Shown here: one piece after another, positions 17,828 through 27,344 of the stretch
Numbering within the stretch: position 1 is the first letter of the stretch
Layout: every line of letters starts with the position of its first letter
NCBI GenBank assembly: GCA_021325235.1
Contig: JAJPHN010000025.1
Location: forward strand, 1 to 64,000
DNA: 64,000 nt
Direction of reading: 5' to 3'
Source: Terriglobia bacterium
GTDB taxonomy: Bacteria; Acidobacteriota; Terriglobia; Bryobacterales; Bryobacteraceae
Notes under the pieces: generated by a model
Database searches by the model: none
The model's input: only the letters and a program-made list of their open reading frames with translations
What the model was told of the DNA's origin: nothing
Made by a program: the position numbers and the translations under genes

Positions 17828-19333
17828 ATGGAAACATTCGAAGAACAGACAGAACGCGCAGGCGTGGCGCTTGAATTCGCCGAGGATGCTCCGGAATTTC
17901 TTCACTCCGGGATGGAGGAAGGACACGAACACGGCTGGCACGGCGAAGAGGAGCGGGAACCCGAGCAGACCTCGACGGACGATCCGGTACGGCTGTATCT
18001 GCGCGAGATGGGTTCGGTGCCGCTGCTCAACCGGCAGGGTGAAATTACCCTTGCCAAGCGGATGGAGCGCGGTAAGTGGCGCTCGCATAAGGCGTTGTCG
18101 CGTTCGCCGCTAGTACTCGAAGCCGTGCTGTCGCTCTATGAGGGGATCCGCCGCAACGAAGAGCGGCTGGACGACTATGTGGAACTCGGGCCGGAGGACG
18201 GCCGCGATCGGGTTCGGCTGGAGATCAGCCAGAAGCTGGCGAAGCTGTCGCGGCAGAGCCGCAATCTGGCGGCGCTCAAGGAGAAACTGGCGCGGACGCC
18301 GGAGCGGTATTTCAACGTGCGGGCGAATCTGGAGCGGCAGATTCTGCGGCAGCGCATCGTGTGCGCGCGAGAACTGCGGGCGGTTCCGTTCAATGACGCG
18401 CAGTGGAAGCGGCTGGTGGCGATTGTGCAGAATGCGCTCGATGAGATCGCTAACATCGAACACGAGATCGAGCGTCCCGGGCACAAACCAGCTGTGGTGC
18501 GCGAACTGAAGCGGCAAATGCGCGAGCGCGAAGCAGCCGCGGGAGCAACGGCGCAGCAGATGCGGACGTGGCTCAAGACGGTGCGGCGCGGGGACGCGGA
18601 GATGAATGCGGCGAAATCGGCGCTGATTGAGGCGAACCTGCGGCTGGTGGTTTCGATTGCGAAGAAGTACGTCAATCGCGGCCTGCATCTGCTCGACCTG
18701 ATCCAGGAAGGCAACATCGGGTTGATGCGCGCGGCCGAGAAGTTCGATTACCATCTCGGCTATAAGTTTTCGACCTACGCCACGTGGTGGATCCGCCAGG
18801 CTGTGACGCGTGCGATTGCCGACCAGTCGCGCACGATTCGCATCCCGGTGCACATGAACGAGACGCTGACCAAGTACGTGCGGCTGGCGCGCGAGCTTGA
18901 GAAAGAGCTGGGCCGGGCGCCTAAGAACGAAGAGGTCGCCAAGCTGATGGGCACCACGGCGGAGAAGGTAGAGGAGCTGCGAGCGATTTCGCGCGATCCG
19001 GTGTCGCTCGATCTTCCGGTGGGCAAAGACGGCGAGTCGGTGCTGGGTGACCTGCTCGAAGACCGTTCTGCCGGCTCGCTTATGGGACAGCTGATCGATC
19101 GCGATCTGGCGCATGAGGCGCAGGATGCGCTGAAGTCGCTGAGCCCGAGCGAGGAGAAGGTGATCCGGATGCGTTTCGGTATCGGCTGCGAGCGCGAGCA
19201 CACCCTGGAAGAAATCGCGCGCGATTTCGGCCTGACCCGCGAGCGCGTGCGGCAGCTCGAATCGAAGGGCTTCCAGCGGTTGCGATGCCCAGACAATACA
19301 CGCCGGCTGCGGCCCTTGCTGGTGATTCAGTAA
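17828..19333 (+). CDS. rpoD: RNA polymerase sigma-70 family factor, RpoD-type
   Basis: A 501-residue sigma factor, probably the primary one or a close paralogue. A short acidic N-terminus precedes region 1.2 ([17 protein letters not shown]). A variable insert of about 140 residues is followed by regions 2.1-2.4 ([50 protein letters not shown]). Region 3 is [19 protein letters not shown], and region 4.2 ([17 protein letters not shown]) recognises the -35 box. Region 4 normally reads IEAKALRKLRHP; here it is [12 protein letters not shown], a modest deviation. The SD before ATG 17828 is weak, which fits control by the leader RNA. Confidence 0.9.
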   Translation: METFEEQTERAGVALEFAEDAPEFLHSGMEEGHEHGWHGEEEREPEQTSTDDPVRLYLREMGSVPLLNRQGEITLAKRMERGKWRSHKALSRSPLVLEAVLSLYEGIRRNEERLDDYVELGPEDGRDRVRLEISQKLAKLSRQSRNLAALKEKLARTPERYFNVRANLERQILRQRIVCARELRAVPFNDAQWKRLVAIVQNALDEIANIEHEIERPGHKPAVVRELKRQMREREAAAGATAQQMRTWLKTVRRGDAEMNAAKSALIEANLRLVVSIAKKYVNRGLHLLDLIQEGNIGLMRAAEKFDYHLGYKFSTYATWWIRQAVTRAIADQSRTIRIPVHMNETLTKYVRLARELEKELGRAPKNEEVAKLMGTTAEKVEELRAISRDPVSLDLPVGKDGESVLGDLLEDRSAGSLMGQLIDRDLAHEAQDALKSLSPSEEKVIRMRFGIGCEREHTLEEIARDFGLTRERVRQLESKGFQRLRCPDNTRRLRPLLVIQ

Positions 19334-19354
19334 GAGCGCGCAGCGAGAGAATAC

Positions 19355-19418
19355 ACGCGCGCCTCCGGTTTCCGACGGATGTTCCATGCGGGGACCGAGG
19401 GACGCGCGTTTTGCTTTT
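19355..19418 (+). terminator. Terminator-like hairpin after the sigma-factor gene
   Basis: ACGCGCG (19355-19361) pairs with CGCGCGT in 19403-19409; the stem extends inward through CCTC/GAGG and CGGT/ACCG with small bulges. TTTTGCTTTT follows. It lies between the sigma-factor stop and the convergent gene at 19442. Confidence 0.55.
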
Positions 19419-19441
19419 GATGTGCCGCGGCCGGCTCTCGT

Positions 19442-19933
19442 TCAGGCTGCGGGCAAAAAGAGCTGGTCGGTTTTGGTTAGTTCCCAGTCCAGGTGGTTGA
19501 TGTAGAAAAGCAGAATTTCGCGAGGGTATTTCCCGGCGAACTCGTCGAAGACACGCTTCTGCCAGCCTTCTTTCAGATACTCCTCAGGCTTGAGGTCTTT
19601 GTCGAAGAAGCCCTGTTCATTCGGAATGCCGAGAAAGTTGAGCACTTCCGTGATCATCTCGAGATGTGAGAGCAGAAAAACCTGCGACAGGTCGGTAGCG
19701 AAATCCTCTTCTCCGGCTTCAATGCGCGCCCAGAACTTCGGCTCGGCTTTGCGTAGCGATTCCGCATTCAGCTTGACAAGCCGCGCCCGCAGTTTGAAGC
19801 GCTCGTAGACCTGGTAGGTCCGCAGCTTACCAATCGAGATGCCGCGTACCAGGGCGTGAAAAACGTCGGGGCCCAGCGTCTGGAAGACGCCACACATCTG
19901 CATCAGAGGAAAGAGTAGCACAGTAAAACACAA
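19442..19933 (-). CDS. Conserved-looking hypothetical protein
   Basis: A 163-residue, mostly helical soluble protein that I do not recognise. It is rich in charged residues and aromatic positions (LDWELTKTDQLFLPAA at the end; GIPNEQGFFDKDLKPEEYL in the middle). The first ten codons encode a hydrophobic stretch (MCFTVLLFPL), so the true start may be the internal ATG at 19903. No Shine-Dalgarno sequence is clear for either. It is convergent with the sigma factor and divergent from purA. No catalytic motif is evident. Confidence 0.6.
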   Translation of the reverse strand: MCFTVLLFPLMQMCGVFQTLGPDVFHALVRGISIGKLRTYQVYERFKLRARLVKLNAESLRKAEPKFWARIEAGEEDFATDLSQVFLLSHLEMITEVLNFLGIPNEQGFFDKDLKPEEYLKEGWQKRVFDEFAGKYPREILLFYINHLDWELTKTDQLFLPAA

Positions 19934-19941
19934 GTGATTGA

Positions 19942-21334
<1,393 letters not shown>

Positions 21335-21382
21335 GGAGAAACTGTGGGGCGGGTCGCGGTTTTGCCTCCCACCGGAGACGTG

Positions 21383-22021
21383 ATGAAGGGTCGTTCGACT
21401 TTTCGAGTTTTGATCGCATCCGCCATGGCGGTGGTCGTGTCTACGGCCGCGCCTCCGACAATTGGGCTGGCCACGGCCGTCGGCGTCCTGTTTGTAAACG
21501 GGGCAACAGTCGAAGGAAACGCGAACCTGTCGGACGGCTCGCAGGTGCGAACCGGAAAGGCCTCCAGCCAGGTCTTCCTACAGAACGGCGCAACTTTGAC
21601 GCTGGGGACCGAATCGGCGGCCTCTCTGTATCGCGATCATATGGTGCTCGAGCAGGGGGCCACGAAAATCGACAACATGAACGGGTTCCGGGTATTGGCC
21701 GGCGATTACCGGATCGAGCAGCAGACTCCGGGTGCCCAAGCGGTGGTCCGGCTGAACGGTGACCTGGTCGAAATCGGGGCGCTGGCGGGTTCGCTGAGCG
21801 TTTTCGATCGCAAAGGCGCGCTGCTGACGCACATCGGTACGGGTACCGGTGCTGCCTTTCAGCCGCAAACCGGAAATGGCGGCGGAAACGGAAGTGCGAA
21901 CCCGAACGTGAACACGAAAATCCGCTATGAGACCGCTGCGGCGATCATGCTGGCCATCTCGCTGGCGGGTTTAGGCCTGGCCGTCGACGCCATTCTCCAA
22001 CCTGCGCCGACCAGCCGGTAA
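21383..22021 (+). CDS. Exported FecR-domain protein
   Basis: A 212-residue protein with an N-terminal signal peptide or anchor (VLIASAMAVVVSTAA). A FecR-like beta-rich domain follows (LSDGSQVRTGKASSQVFLQN, TLTLGTESAASLYRD). After a Gly/Asn-rich linker comes a C-terminal membrane helix (AAAIMLAISLAGLGLAV). FecR domains usually relay signals to ECF sigma factors or organise surface structures, but no ECF sigma factor or TonB receptor is adjacent. A GGAGA Shine-Dalgarno five bases before ATG 21383 decides the start over an in-frame ATG at 21314. Confidence 0.7.
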   Translation: MKGRSTFRVLIASAMAVVVSTAAPPTIGLATAVGVLFVNGATVEGNANLSDGSQVRTGKASSQVFLQNGATLTLGTESAASLYRDHMVLEQGATKIDNMNGFRVLAGDYRIEQQTPGAQAVVRLNGDLVEIGALAGSLSVFDRKGALLTHIGTGTGAAFQPQTGNGGGNGSANPNVNTKIRYETAAAIMLAISLAGLGLAVDAILQPAPTSR

Positions 22022-22044
22022 AAACAAAGCCGTTTCCCTAGGAT

Positions 22045-23163
22045 TCACGTTGAACTCTTGAGCGATAACGCCGCCTGCAGCATGGCGCGCGCATACGCCA
22101 CGTCGTAAACCATGCCGGTATAGCCTCCGCCTCCGGGATATTGGTTGTGAATGCCCCGCTCGCGGTCCACATCGAGCGCGCGTTCGTGTTCGGGATAGAT
22201 CAGGCGCGGGTATTTTACTGCCACTAACTCGCGCATGACGGCGAACATGTCGTTCTCGCCTTCATCGATAAAGACCTCGGTGTATCGCTCGTACGGCTTG
22301 CGCACGCGCACGTTGCGGTAATGAACGTGATTGATGCGATCGCGGGTGCCGAAGTAGCGGCAGACCTCGACCGGATCGTGGCCGAGTTCGCGCGTGACGC
22401 CGCAATCGAAGGTGATGCCGTTGGCCGGACTGTCCACGATCGTGATGAGATGCTTCCAGCCTTCGAGCGTGCTCATGATCTGGCCCGAGCCGCGGCTCAG
22501 CGCGACCGGTGGATCGTTCGGATGGAGCGCTAAACGAACATTCGCTTTTTCGGCAACCGGCACGACGGCTTTGAGGAAGTAGGTAATGTTACGCCACATC
22601 TCGTCGAGCGAGTGAACGCCCTCATTTGGAAGCGGAGGCAGATCCTTGATGCGATCGGCATCGAACGCGGTGAGTCCGGCGCCTCCGCGGCCGAGCTCTT
22701 CGTAGTAGCCTTCGATCGCGCGGTGCGCATAGAAGTTGTACTCCACGACCGGCAGACCAACTCTACCCGCGACACGGATCGATTCCTTCACGTTTTCAAT
22801 TTCCGCATCGCGACCGGGACGGCCGTAGAGCGTGTCGGGAAAGCCGCCGATCATGAGATTGCCGAGTGTGAGTCCGGCGGCCTTGAGCTTGTCCATGACA
22901 GCCCGTAACTGATCTTCGCGCCACGGAATCGCCGGACCGCCCGAAAGCACATAGTTGACTCCGATCTGCTTGATCCGGCGAACCTGCGCGTCGTCGATAT
23001 CGGCGAGGTTGATAGGGGCGCAGATCTTGGGTGTGTGCTGGGTTTCCTGCGGCATGCCGGGCCCGGGCTTCCAGTCTTCCTGTTGCGCCGGGAGTGCGTC
23101 GGACAGCAGGGCAGCAGCAGATGCGGCACGCAGCAGATGGCGTCGCGACGGTTTTGCGTTCAC
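22045..23163 (-). CDS. Tat-exported mannonate dehydratase-like (UxuA family) TIM-barrel protein
   Basis: A 372-residue xylose-isomerase-like TIM barrel resembling UxuA, which dehydrates D-mannonate to 2-keto-3-deoxygluconate. Metal-site candidates are LALHPNDPP, ITFDCGVTRE, NHVHYRNVRV and YPEHERALDV. The N-terminus is a twin-arginine signal (SRRHLLRAASAAALLSDALP), which is odd because UxuA is normally cytosolic; export of isomerase-fold proteins does occur in Acidobacteria. The start is GTG 23163, chosen because AGGAG lies about 7 bases upstream; an ATG at 23199 is in frame but lacks an SD. Substrate specificity is inferred. Confidence 0.75.
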   Translation of the reverse strand: MNAKPSRRHLLRAASAAALLSDALPAQQEDWKPGPGMPQETQHTPKICAPINLADIDDAQVRRIKQIGVNYVLSGGPAIPWREDQLRAVMDKLKAAGLTLGNLMIGGFPDTLYGRPGRDAEIENVKESIRVAGRVGLPVVEYNFYAHRAIEGYYEELGRGGAGLTAFDADRIKDLPPLPNEGVHSLDEMWRNITYFLKAVVPVAEKANVRLALHPNDPPVALSRGSGQIMSTLEGWKHLITIVDSPANGITFDCGVTRELGHDPVEVCRYFGTRDRINHVHYRNVRVRKPYERYTEVFIDEGENDMFAVMRELVAVKYPRLIYPEHERALDVDRERGIHNQYPGGGGYTGMVYDVAYARAMLQAALSLKSST

Positions 23164-23340
23164 GTTTCGAGCTCCTGAATGTAAAGATCTCACGGCCACT
23201 CTTTCTTCGTCGCGCCTTCCTCAACCGGCCTTCAAAAGAATAGAGTATTCTGATGCGGCCTCGCTGCCTGGCGCGATTTTCCTGTTCTCGGCATAGCCGC
23301 CGCCCAGCAGCTTGCTTTCGTTCGCATTCCAAACGTAACT

Positions 23341-23640
23341 CCCGAAAACCTCATGATCCGAAAGGATCACGATCGTCATAATCTCGTACTTATCGACTTT
23401 TCGCGCTTGTGAAAAAGGCTGATCAAGCCCTGCATGGTTTGTCGCGGGCCGCTGGAACCTTCCCGTATATGGCTCCGGAACAAGCGATTCGGCTGCGGTT
23501 TCCCGAGTTCTGATATTTATAGTCTCTCGAAGATCGTGGTCGAGATGATCACCGGTAAACGCGTAGCCGACCTGGCCTCCGGAGCTTCTCTTGATCTAAC
23601 GCTGCACGTGAAAGAGCTGCTTCGAAACTCCCGGACCGCA
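23341..23640 (+). pseudogene. Decayed Ser/Thr protein kinase C-lobe
   Basis: Hanks-type kinase motifs occur in the right order and spacing but in different frames. PENLMIRKDHD...LVLIDFS (catalytic loop to the DFG position, reading DFS) is in frame 1 at 23341-23403. GTFPYMAPEQA is in frame 3 at about 23454-23486. SDIYSLSKIVVEMITGKR is back in frame 1 at about 23509-23562. The ATP-binding N-lobe and the HRD motif are missing. The remnant therefore carries at least two frameshifts and a 5' deletion. About 23700-23940 shows nothing recognisable. Confidence 0.7.
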
Positions 23641-23950
23641 ATCCGGTGCAACTCCGGCAGCGCGCGCTTGAGTACAGCCTCAGCTATGTCGCGATCCTGA
23701 CCCGAAAATTGCTGAAGCTGTTCGGTGAAGGAGGGGTCTTCGTCCGCCAGGGCAAGCAAAGTGTATCGTACCGGTCGTTGAGAAAAGATTGTCCTGCGTC
23801 GGTTTTCCTGAGTTTTTGCGCAGATATTCGTGGGAGGAGTGTTGTTGATGCGTTCTGTAATTTTCTGCAGGATTTACGGCAAGAACATTTCTTTTTTGTT
23901 TATGAATGATGTAGCGGCTCTGGCGGTCTGCACCTTCGGTGGGAATTGCC

Positions 23951-24525
23951 TGCGATACGAATTCTGCTTCGAACCCGACGATGGGAAATGGTAGCGGCAC
24001 GTTCAAATCAACACCGCCGATCAGATCACTAGCTTTTCAGCTTCATTCCCCGTCCTCAAGGCCCATAGTTTCGAGGGCGCTTCCGGATCCCCGGGCGATC
24101 TACTGACATCTACCAATATCGTTTCCGGCGCGACATCGAACGGCTATGTTACATACGATCCCGGCACCGGCGTATTCGGGTATGGAACGAATTGTCTTTT
24201 CACGCTTCAGGAACTGCAGCCAGGGAATCCCAATAACTGGCGCCGATCTCACCATCCACGGTGGCGAGCCAATCCCGCAAAGTGCTTATGGCGTTAACGC
24301 CCTGGGCGATGGCAGGTACACCTATCAGTTCGATCCGGATGGTACCTGGACCGTCTCCGCCTCCTCCGGTCCGGGCAGTGCGGCACCGGAGCGTGCCTCA
24401 TTGCTCCAGTTGCTCGTAGGTTTGGGCGCTGTGGCCCTGCTATACGCGTCCTGCAAAAAGACAAAAAATGCACGCGAGTCAAGAGCAAAACCAGCTTCGG
24501 CTGGAGCACCGTACACTGAAACCAG
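23951..24525 (+). pseudogene. Frameshifted secreted protein with PEP-CTERM-like tail
   Basis: Three consecutive segments read as one Ser/Thr/Gly-rich extracellular protein but in changing frames: about 23951-24003 in frame 2, 24001-24235 in frame 1 (SNGYVTYDPGTGVFGYGTN), then about 24230-24525 in frame 2 (GDGRYTYQFDPDGTWTVSAS). The end has the tripartite look of a PEP-CTERM sorting signal: APERAS, then the helix LLQLLVGLGAVALLYA, then a basic cluster CKKTKNARESR, with PEP changed to PER. No signal peptide or start is visible. Confidence 0.5.
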
Positions 24526-25434
24526 GTGTCCCAGCCGTTACTCGACCGCCGCTTCCTCGAACAGCTCGAACGGCTGACTCTGCAGTGGCATAAGTCGTTC
24601 AGCGGGCTCGTCGGCGGCCATAATATTTCGCATTTTGCTGGTCCGGGACAGGAGTTTCTGGATCATCGCACGTTTTACCCTGGCGACGATCTGCGCTCGG
24701 TGAACTGGCGCGCCTACATGCGCTTCGAGAAGCTGTTTCTGAAGATGTTTCAGATCGAGCCGCGTGTACCGGTGCGCATCCTGCTCGATGTGAGCGCGTC
24801 GATGAGCGCGGGAAGCGCAGCGGGTGAGCCGACCAAGTTCGATTACCTGCAGCGGCTTGCCGCGGCGCTCGTATATATCGGCCTGGTGCGGCTCGACAGC
24901 ATTTTGCTGCAACCTTTCGCGGGACGTCTGCTCGATCCCTTTCTTGCTAGCGGCGGACGGCATCGCTTCCAACCGGCGGAGACGTGGCTGCGAACGCTGG
25001 AGGGGCGTGGTGAGACGGACTTCTTCGAAACGGCGCGGCAGTATCTGACGGAATACCCGCAACGCGGGCTGACCGTGATCCTCTCCGATTTTTTAGGACC
25101 CGGGGACTGCCTGCGGCCGCTCCAGTACATCGCCGATTTCGGCCATGAACTGATGCTGATTCAACTCTGGACGCGCGAAGATCGGGAGCCGGCTGCTGAT
25201 GGAGAGATCGAGCTGGTTGAGGCCGAATCGGGTAGTCATCTGCGCATCACTCTAGACGCAACAGCGCGGCGGCGTTATACGGAGGCCTTCGATCAACACA
25301 GCGAAGAGCTGAAGAAGCTGGCCTTGCGCAACGGCGGCCGGTATGCGGGGCTCTCGATTGATACGCCACTAAGCGATGTGCTTTTCGGGACCCTTCCGCT
25401 GGCGAATAGGACGCGTCGGGCACAAACGGCTTAG
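24526..25434 (+). CDS. DUF58 domain protein
   Basis: A 302-residue DUF58 protein, a family that works with MoxR AAA ATPases and VWA/Bat proteins in envelope or stress functions. The hallmark block GPGQEFLDHRTFYPGDDLRS with NWRAYMR lies at about 42-70. A VWA-like core with a MIDAS-type site follows (ILLDVSASMSAGS). The start is GTG 24526, right after the decayed region. It heads an operon with the two VWA genes downstream (17-base gap). Its usual MoxR partner is not present in this window. Confidence 0.85.
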   Translation: MSQPLLDRRFLEQLERLTLQWHKSFSGLVGGHNISHFAGPGQEFLDHRTFYPGDDLRSVNWRAYMRFEKLFLKMFQIEPRVPVRILLDVSASMSAGSAAGEPTKFDYLQRLAAALVYIGLVRLDSILLQPFAGRLLDPFLASGGRHRFQPAETWLRTLEGRGETDFFETARQYLTEYPQRGLTVILSDFLGPGDCLRPLQYIADFGHELMLIQLWTREDREPAADGEIELVEAESGSHLRITLDATARRRYTEAFDQHSEELKKLALRNGGRYAGLSIDTPLSDVLFGTLPLANRTRRAQTA

Positions 25435-25451
25435 TCGATGCAGTTGGCAGC

Positions 25452-27344
25452 ATGTTTTTCCTGAATCTGACCGGCCCTGAGTTTTTTACGCTGCTGGGGA
25501 CACTCGGAGCGTTGGTCTCGGCGCTGTATCTGCTCGATCGCGCGCGCGGCCGGAAGGTTGTTTCTACCCTGCAGTTCTGGGTGGCAGCGGGCGCGATCGA
25601 TCAGCGGAAACCGCGAAGGCGCGTGAGCGATCCGTGGTCGCTGGCGCTGCAGCTTGCGAGTCTGCTGCTTCTGCTGCTGGCGATCGCCGGCATGGAGTGG
25701 GGCAGCGGGGGCGGCCGGGGACGAGATTCCGTTCTGCTGATCGACACGAGTTCCTGGTCCGCGGCGCGCGTTGCGGGCGATTCAAACGAACGCGTGCTTG
25801 CGCGCGAGGAGCAGCAGGCGCTGGGGTATCTCTCGGCTTTAGGCCGCAACGATCGCGTGATGCTGGTATCCGCGGGTGCGCTGGCTGAGCCGCTCACGCG
25901 CTTCACCGCTGACCGTGAGGAGTTGCGCCGCGCACTTGAGCGGATACAACCCGGATACGGCGCGCTCAATCCTGACGCAGCGCTTTCCTTTGCGACACAG
26001 GCGCGCAATTTGGCGCAAAGTAAGACAGGCGAAATCGTCTACACCGGCCCTGCGAGAATTGAGCGCGATTCGCGAATTCCCGCGAAGCCGGATCGAGTGC
26101 TGCCGGTTACCGTCGATCCTGAGAATTGCGGCATTCTGCGCTTCACCGCCGAACCGCTCGCGAATGAACCGGGCAGCTGGCAAGCGACGGTTGAGCTTAA
26201 GAACTACGGCGCGCGCACACGCAGACTGCAGCTGAATATGCAATTCGAGCAGACGGCGTTTGTACCGCGGCGCATTGTGCTGGCCGCCGGTGCGGAGACG
26301 ACCGCAGACTACATTTTCAGTACGCAGTCGCCAGGCGTACTGCGGGCATCGCTCAATGCGAGCGACAGCCTGGCGCTCGACAATCGGGCCAGCCTCTCGC
26401 TTCCGACGAACAATGCGTTGCGAATCGCTGTCTACACGCCCAGGCCCGATGTACTGCGGCCGCTGTTCACCTCCGATTCGCGATTGCGGGCGGAGTTCTT
26501 CCCGCCGTCCGGATATGATCCGCACCGGGCGGCGGATCTCGCGATTTTCGATGGCTTCAGTCCGGCGAGTGATTCGCGCATTCCGGCCATCTGGATCAAT
26601 CCACCAAAAGAGCATGCGCCGCTACCGGTGAAGAGTTCAGCGGAAGAGGTTGCTGTCCGGTTTGGCGGTTCGGACGCAAAGCCGCAGCGCACGGCGACCG
26701 CCAACATCTTTGAAACGTTCGAGGGCGATGACGTGCTGGCCTCGAGTCCAGAAGGTCCGGTCGTGGTGGTGCGTGCGCCGAGGCAGAATAGGCCGGCGGC
26801 CGGGGTGGTGGGTTTCGATCCGCTGGCGGGAAATATGCGTTTCGATGTGGGCACGCCGATGCTGCTTGCGAGCTTGATCGATCGTTTGCAGCCGGGCTCG
26901 TTTCGCGAGCGCTTCTACAGCGCTGAACCGGTGGGGCTGGCGCGGGTTGCGCTCGCCGGCGGCGAGCAGAAGGCAAAGCTGAGCGTAGTGGATCTGCGAG
27001 GAGCCCCGATTCCGTTCACACGGCGCAATGCCGAGCTGCAGTTGTATGTATCGCGGCCCGACACGGTACGCATTGTCTCGGGCGAGAGGGAACGGGTACT
27101 TGACCTCGGGCTGCCCGCGGTGGCTGATGGCAGATGGGATCTTAATGGAGCAAAGGAAGGCGTGCCGACGCCTTCCACGCTGACGCCGACTGCGCGTGAT
27201 CTCTGGAAATGGCTGGCGTGGGCCGCTGCGCTGCTGCTCGCAAGCGAATGGTATCTGTTCGGCGGAGCGGGCCGTATCCGGTTGGGCAAGCGGCCCGTGG
27301 TGCGCGAGGAGTTTGGGCGGGAACGAGAGCTGGTGGCGAAATGA
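25452..27344 (+). CDS. BatA-like membrane protein with VWA-type domain
   Basis: A 630-residue protein. N-terminal membrane helices (FFTLLGTLGALVSALYLLD and LALQLASLLLLLLAIAG) match the aerotolerance-regulator (BatA) N-terminal domain. A VWA-like domain follows with a MIDAS-like DTSSWS (about residue 97). The middle is beta-rich and periplasmic, and a C-terminal helix ends it (WLAWAAALLLASEWYLF). The gene overlaps the next VWA gene by ATGA. An in-frame 9-bp palindrome lies at 27155-27176. The exact role is unknown; the family is linked to envelope stress and MoxR systems. Confidence 0.75.
   Translation: MFFLNLTGPEFFTLLGTLGALVSALYLLDRARGRKVVSTLQFWVAAGAIDQRKPRRRVSDPWSLALQLASLLLLLLAIAGMEWGSGGGRGRDSVLLIDTSSWSAARVAGDSNERVLAREEQQALGYLSALGRNDRVMLVSAGALAEPLTRFTADREELRRALERIQPGYGALNPDAALSFATQARNLAQSKTGEIVYTGPARIERDSRIPAKPDRVLPVTVDPENCGILRFTAEPLANEPGSWQATVELKNYGARTRRLQLNMQFEQTAFVPRRIVLAAGAETTADYIFSTQSPGVLRASLNASDSLALDNRASLSLPTNNALRIAVYTPRPDVLRPLFTSDSRLRAEFFPPSGYDPHRAADLAIFDGFSPASDSRIPAIWINPPKEHAPLPVKSSAEEVAVRFGGSDAKPQRTATANIFETFEGDDVLASSPEGPVVVVRAPRQNRPAAGVVGFDPLAGNMRFDVGTPMLLASLIDRLQPGSFRERFYSAEPVGLARVALAGGEQKAKLSVVDLRGAPIPFTRRNAELQLYVSRPDTVRIVSGERERVLDLGLPAVADGRWDLNGAKEGVPTPSTLTPTARDLWKWLAWAAALLLASEWYLFGGAGRIRLGKRPVVREEFGRERELVAK
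27155..27176 (+). repeat. In-frame 9-bp palindrome in the BatA-like gene
   Basis: GGAAGGCGT (27155-27163) and ACGCCTTCC (27168-27176) pair perfectly around GCCG. It is read in frame as EGVPTPS near the C-terminus, in a linker before the last membrane helix. It resembles REP-type mini-palindromes; compare 3806-3840 and 50283-50308. Confidence 0.55.

Noticed and set aside
23223-23478. Open minus-strand frame ending in ILLKAG
   Set aside because: Part of it is antisense to the kinase motifs, which match Hanks-type order and spacing; probably a GC-driven shadow.
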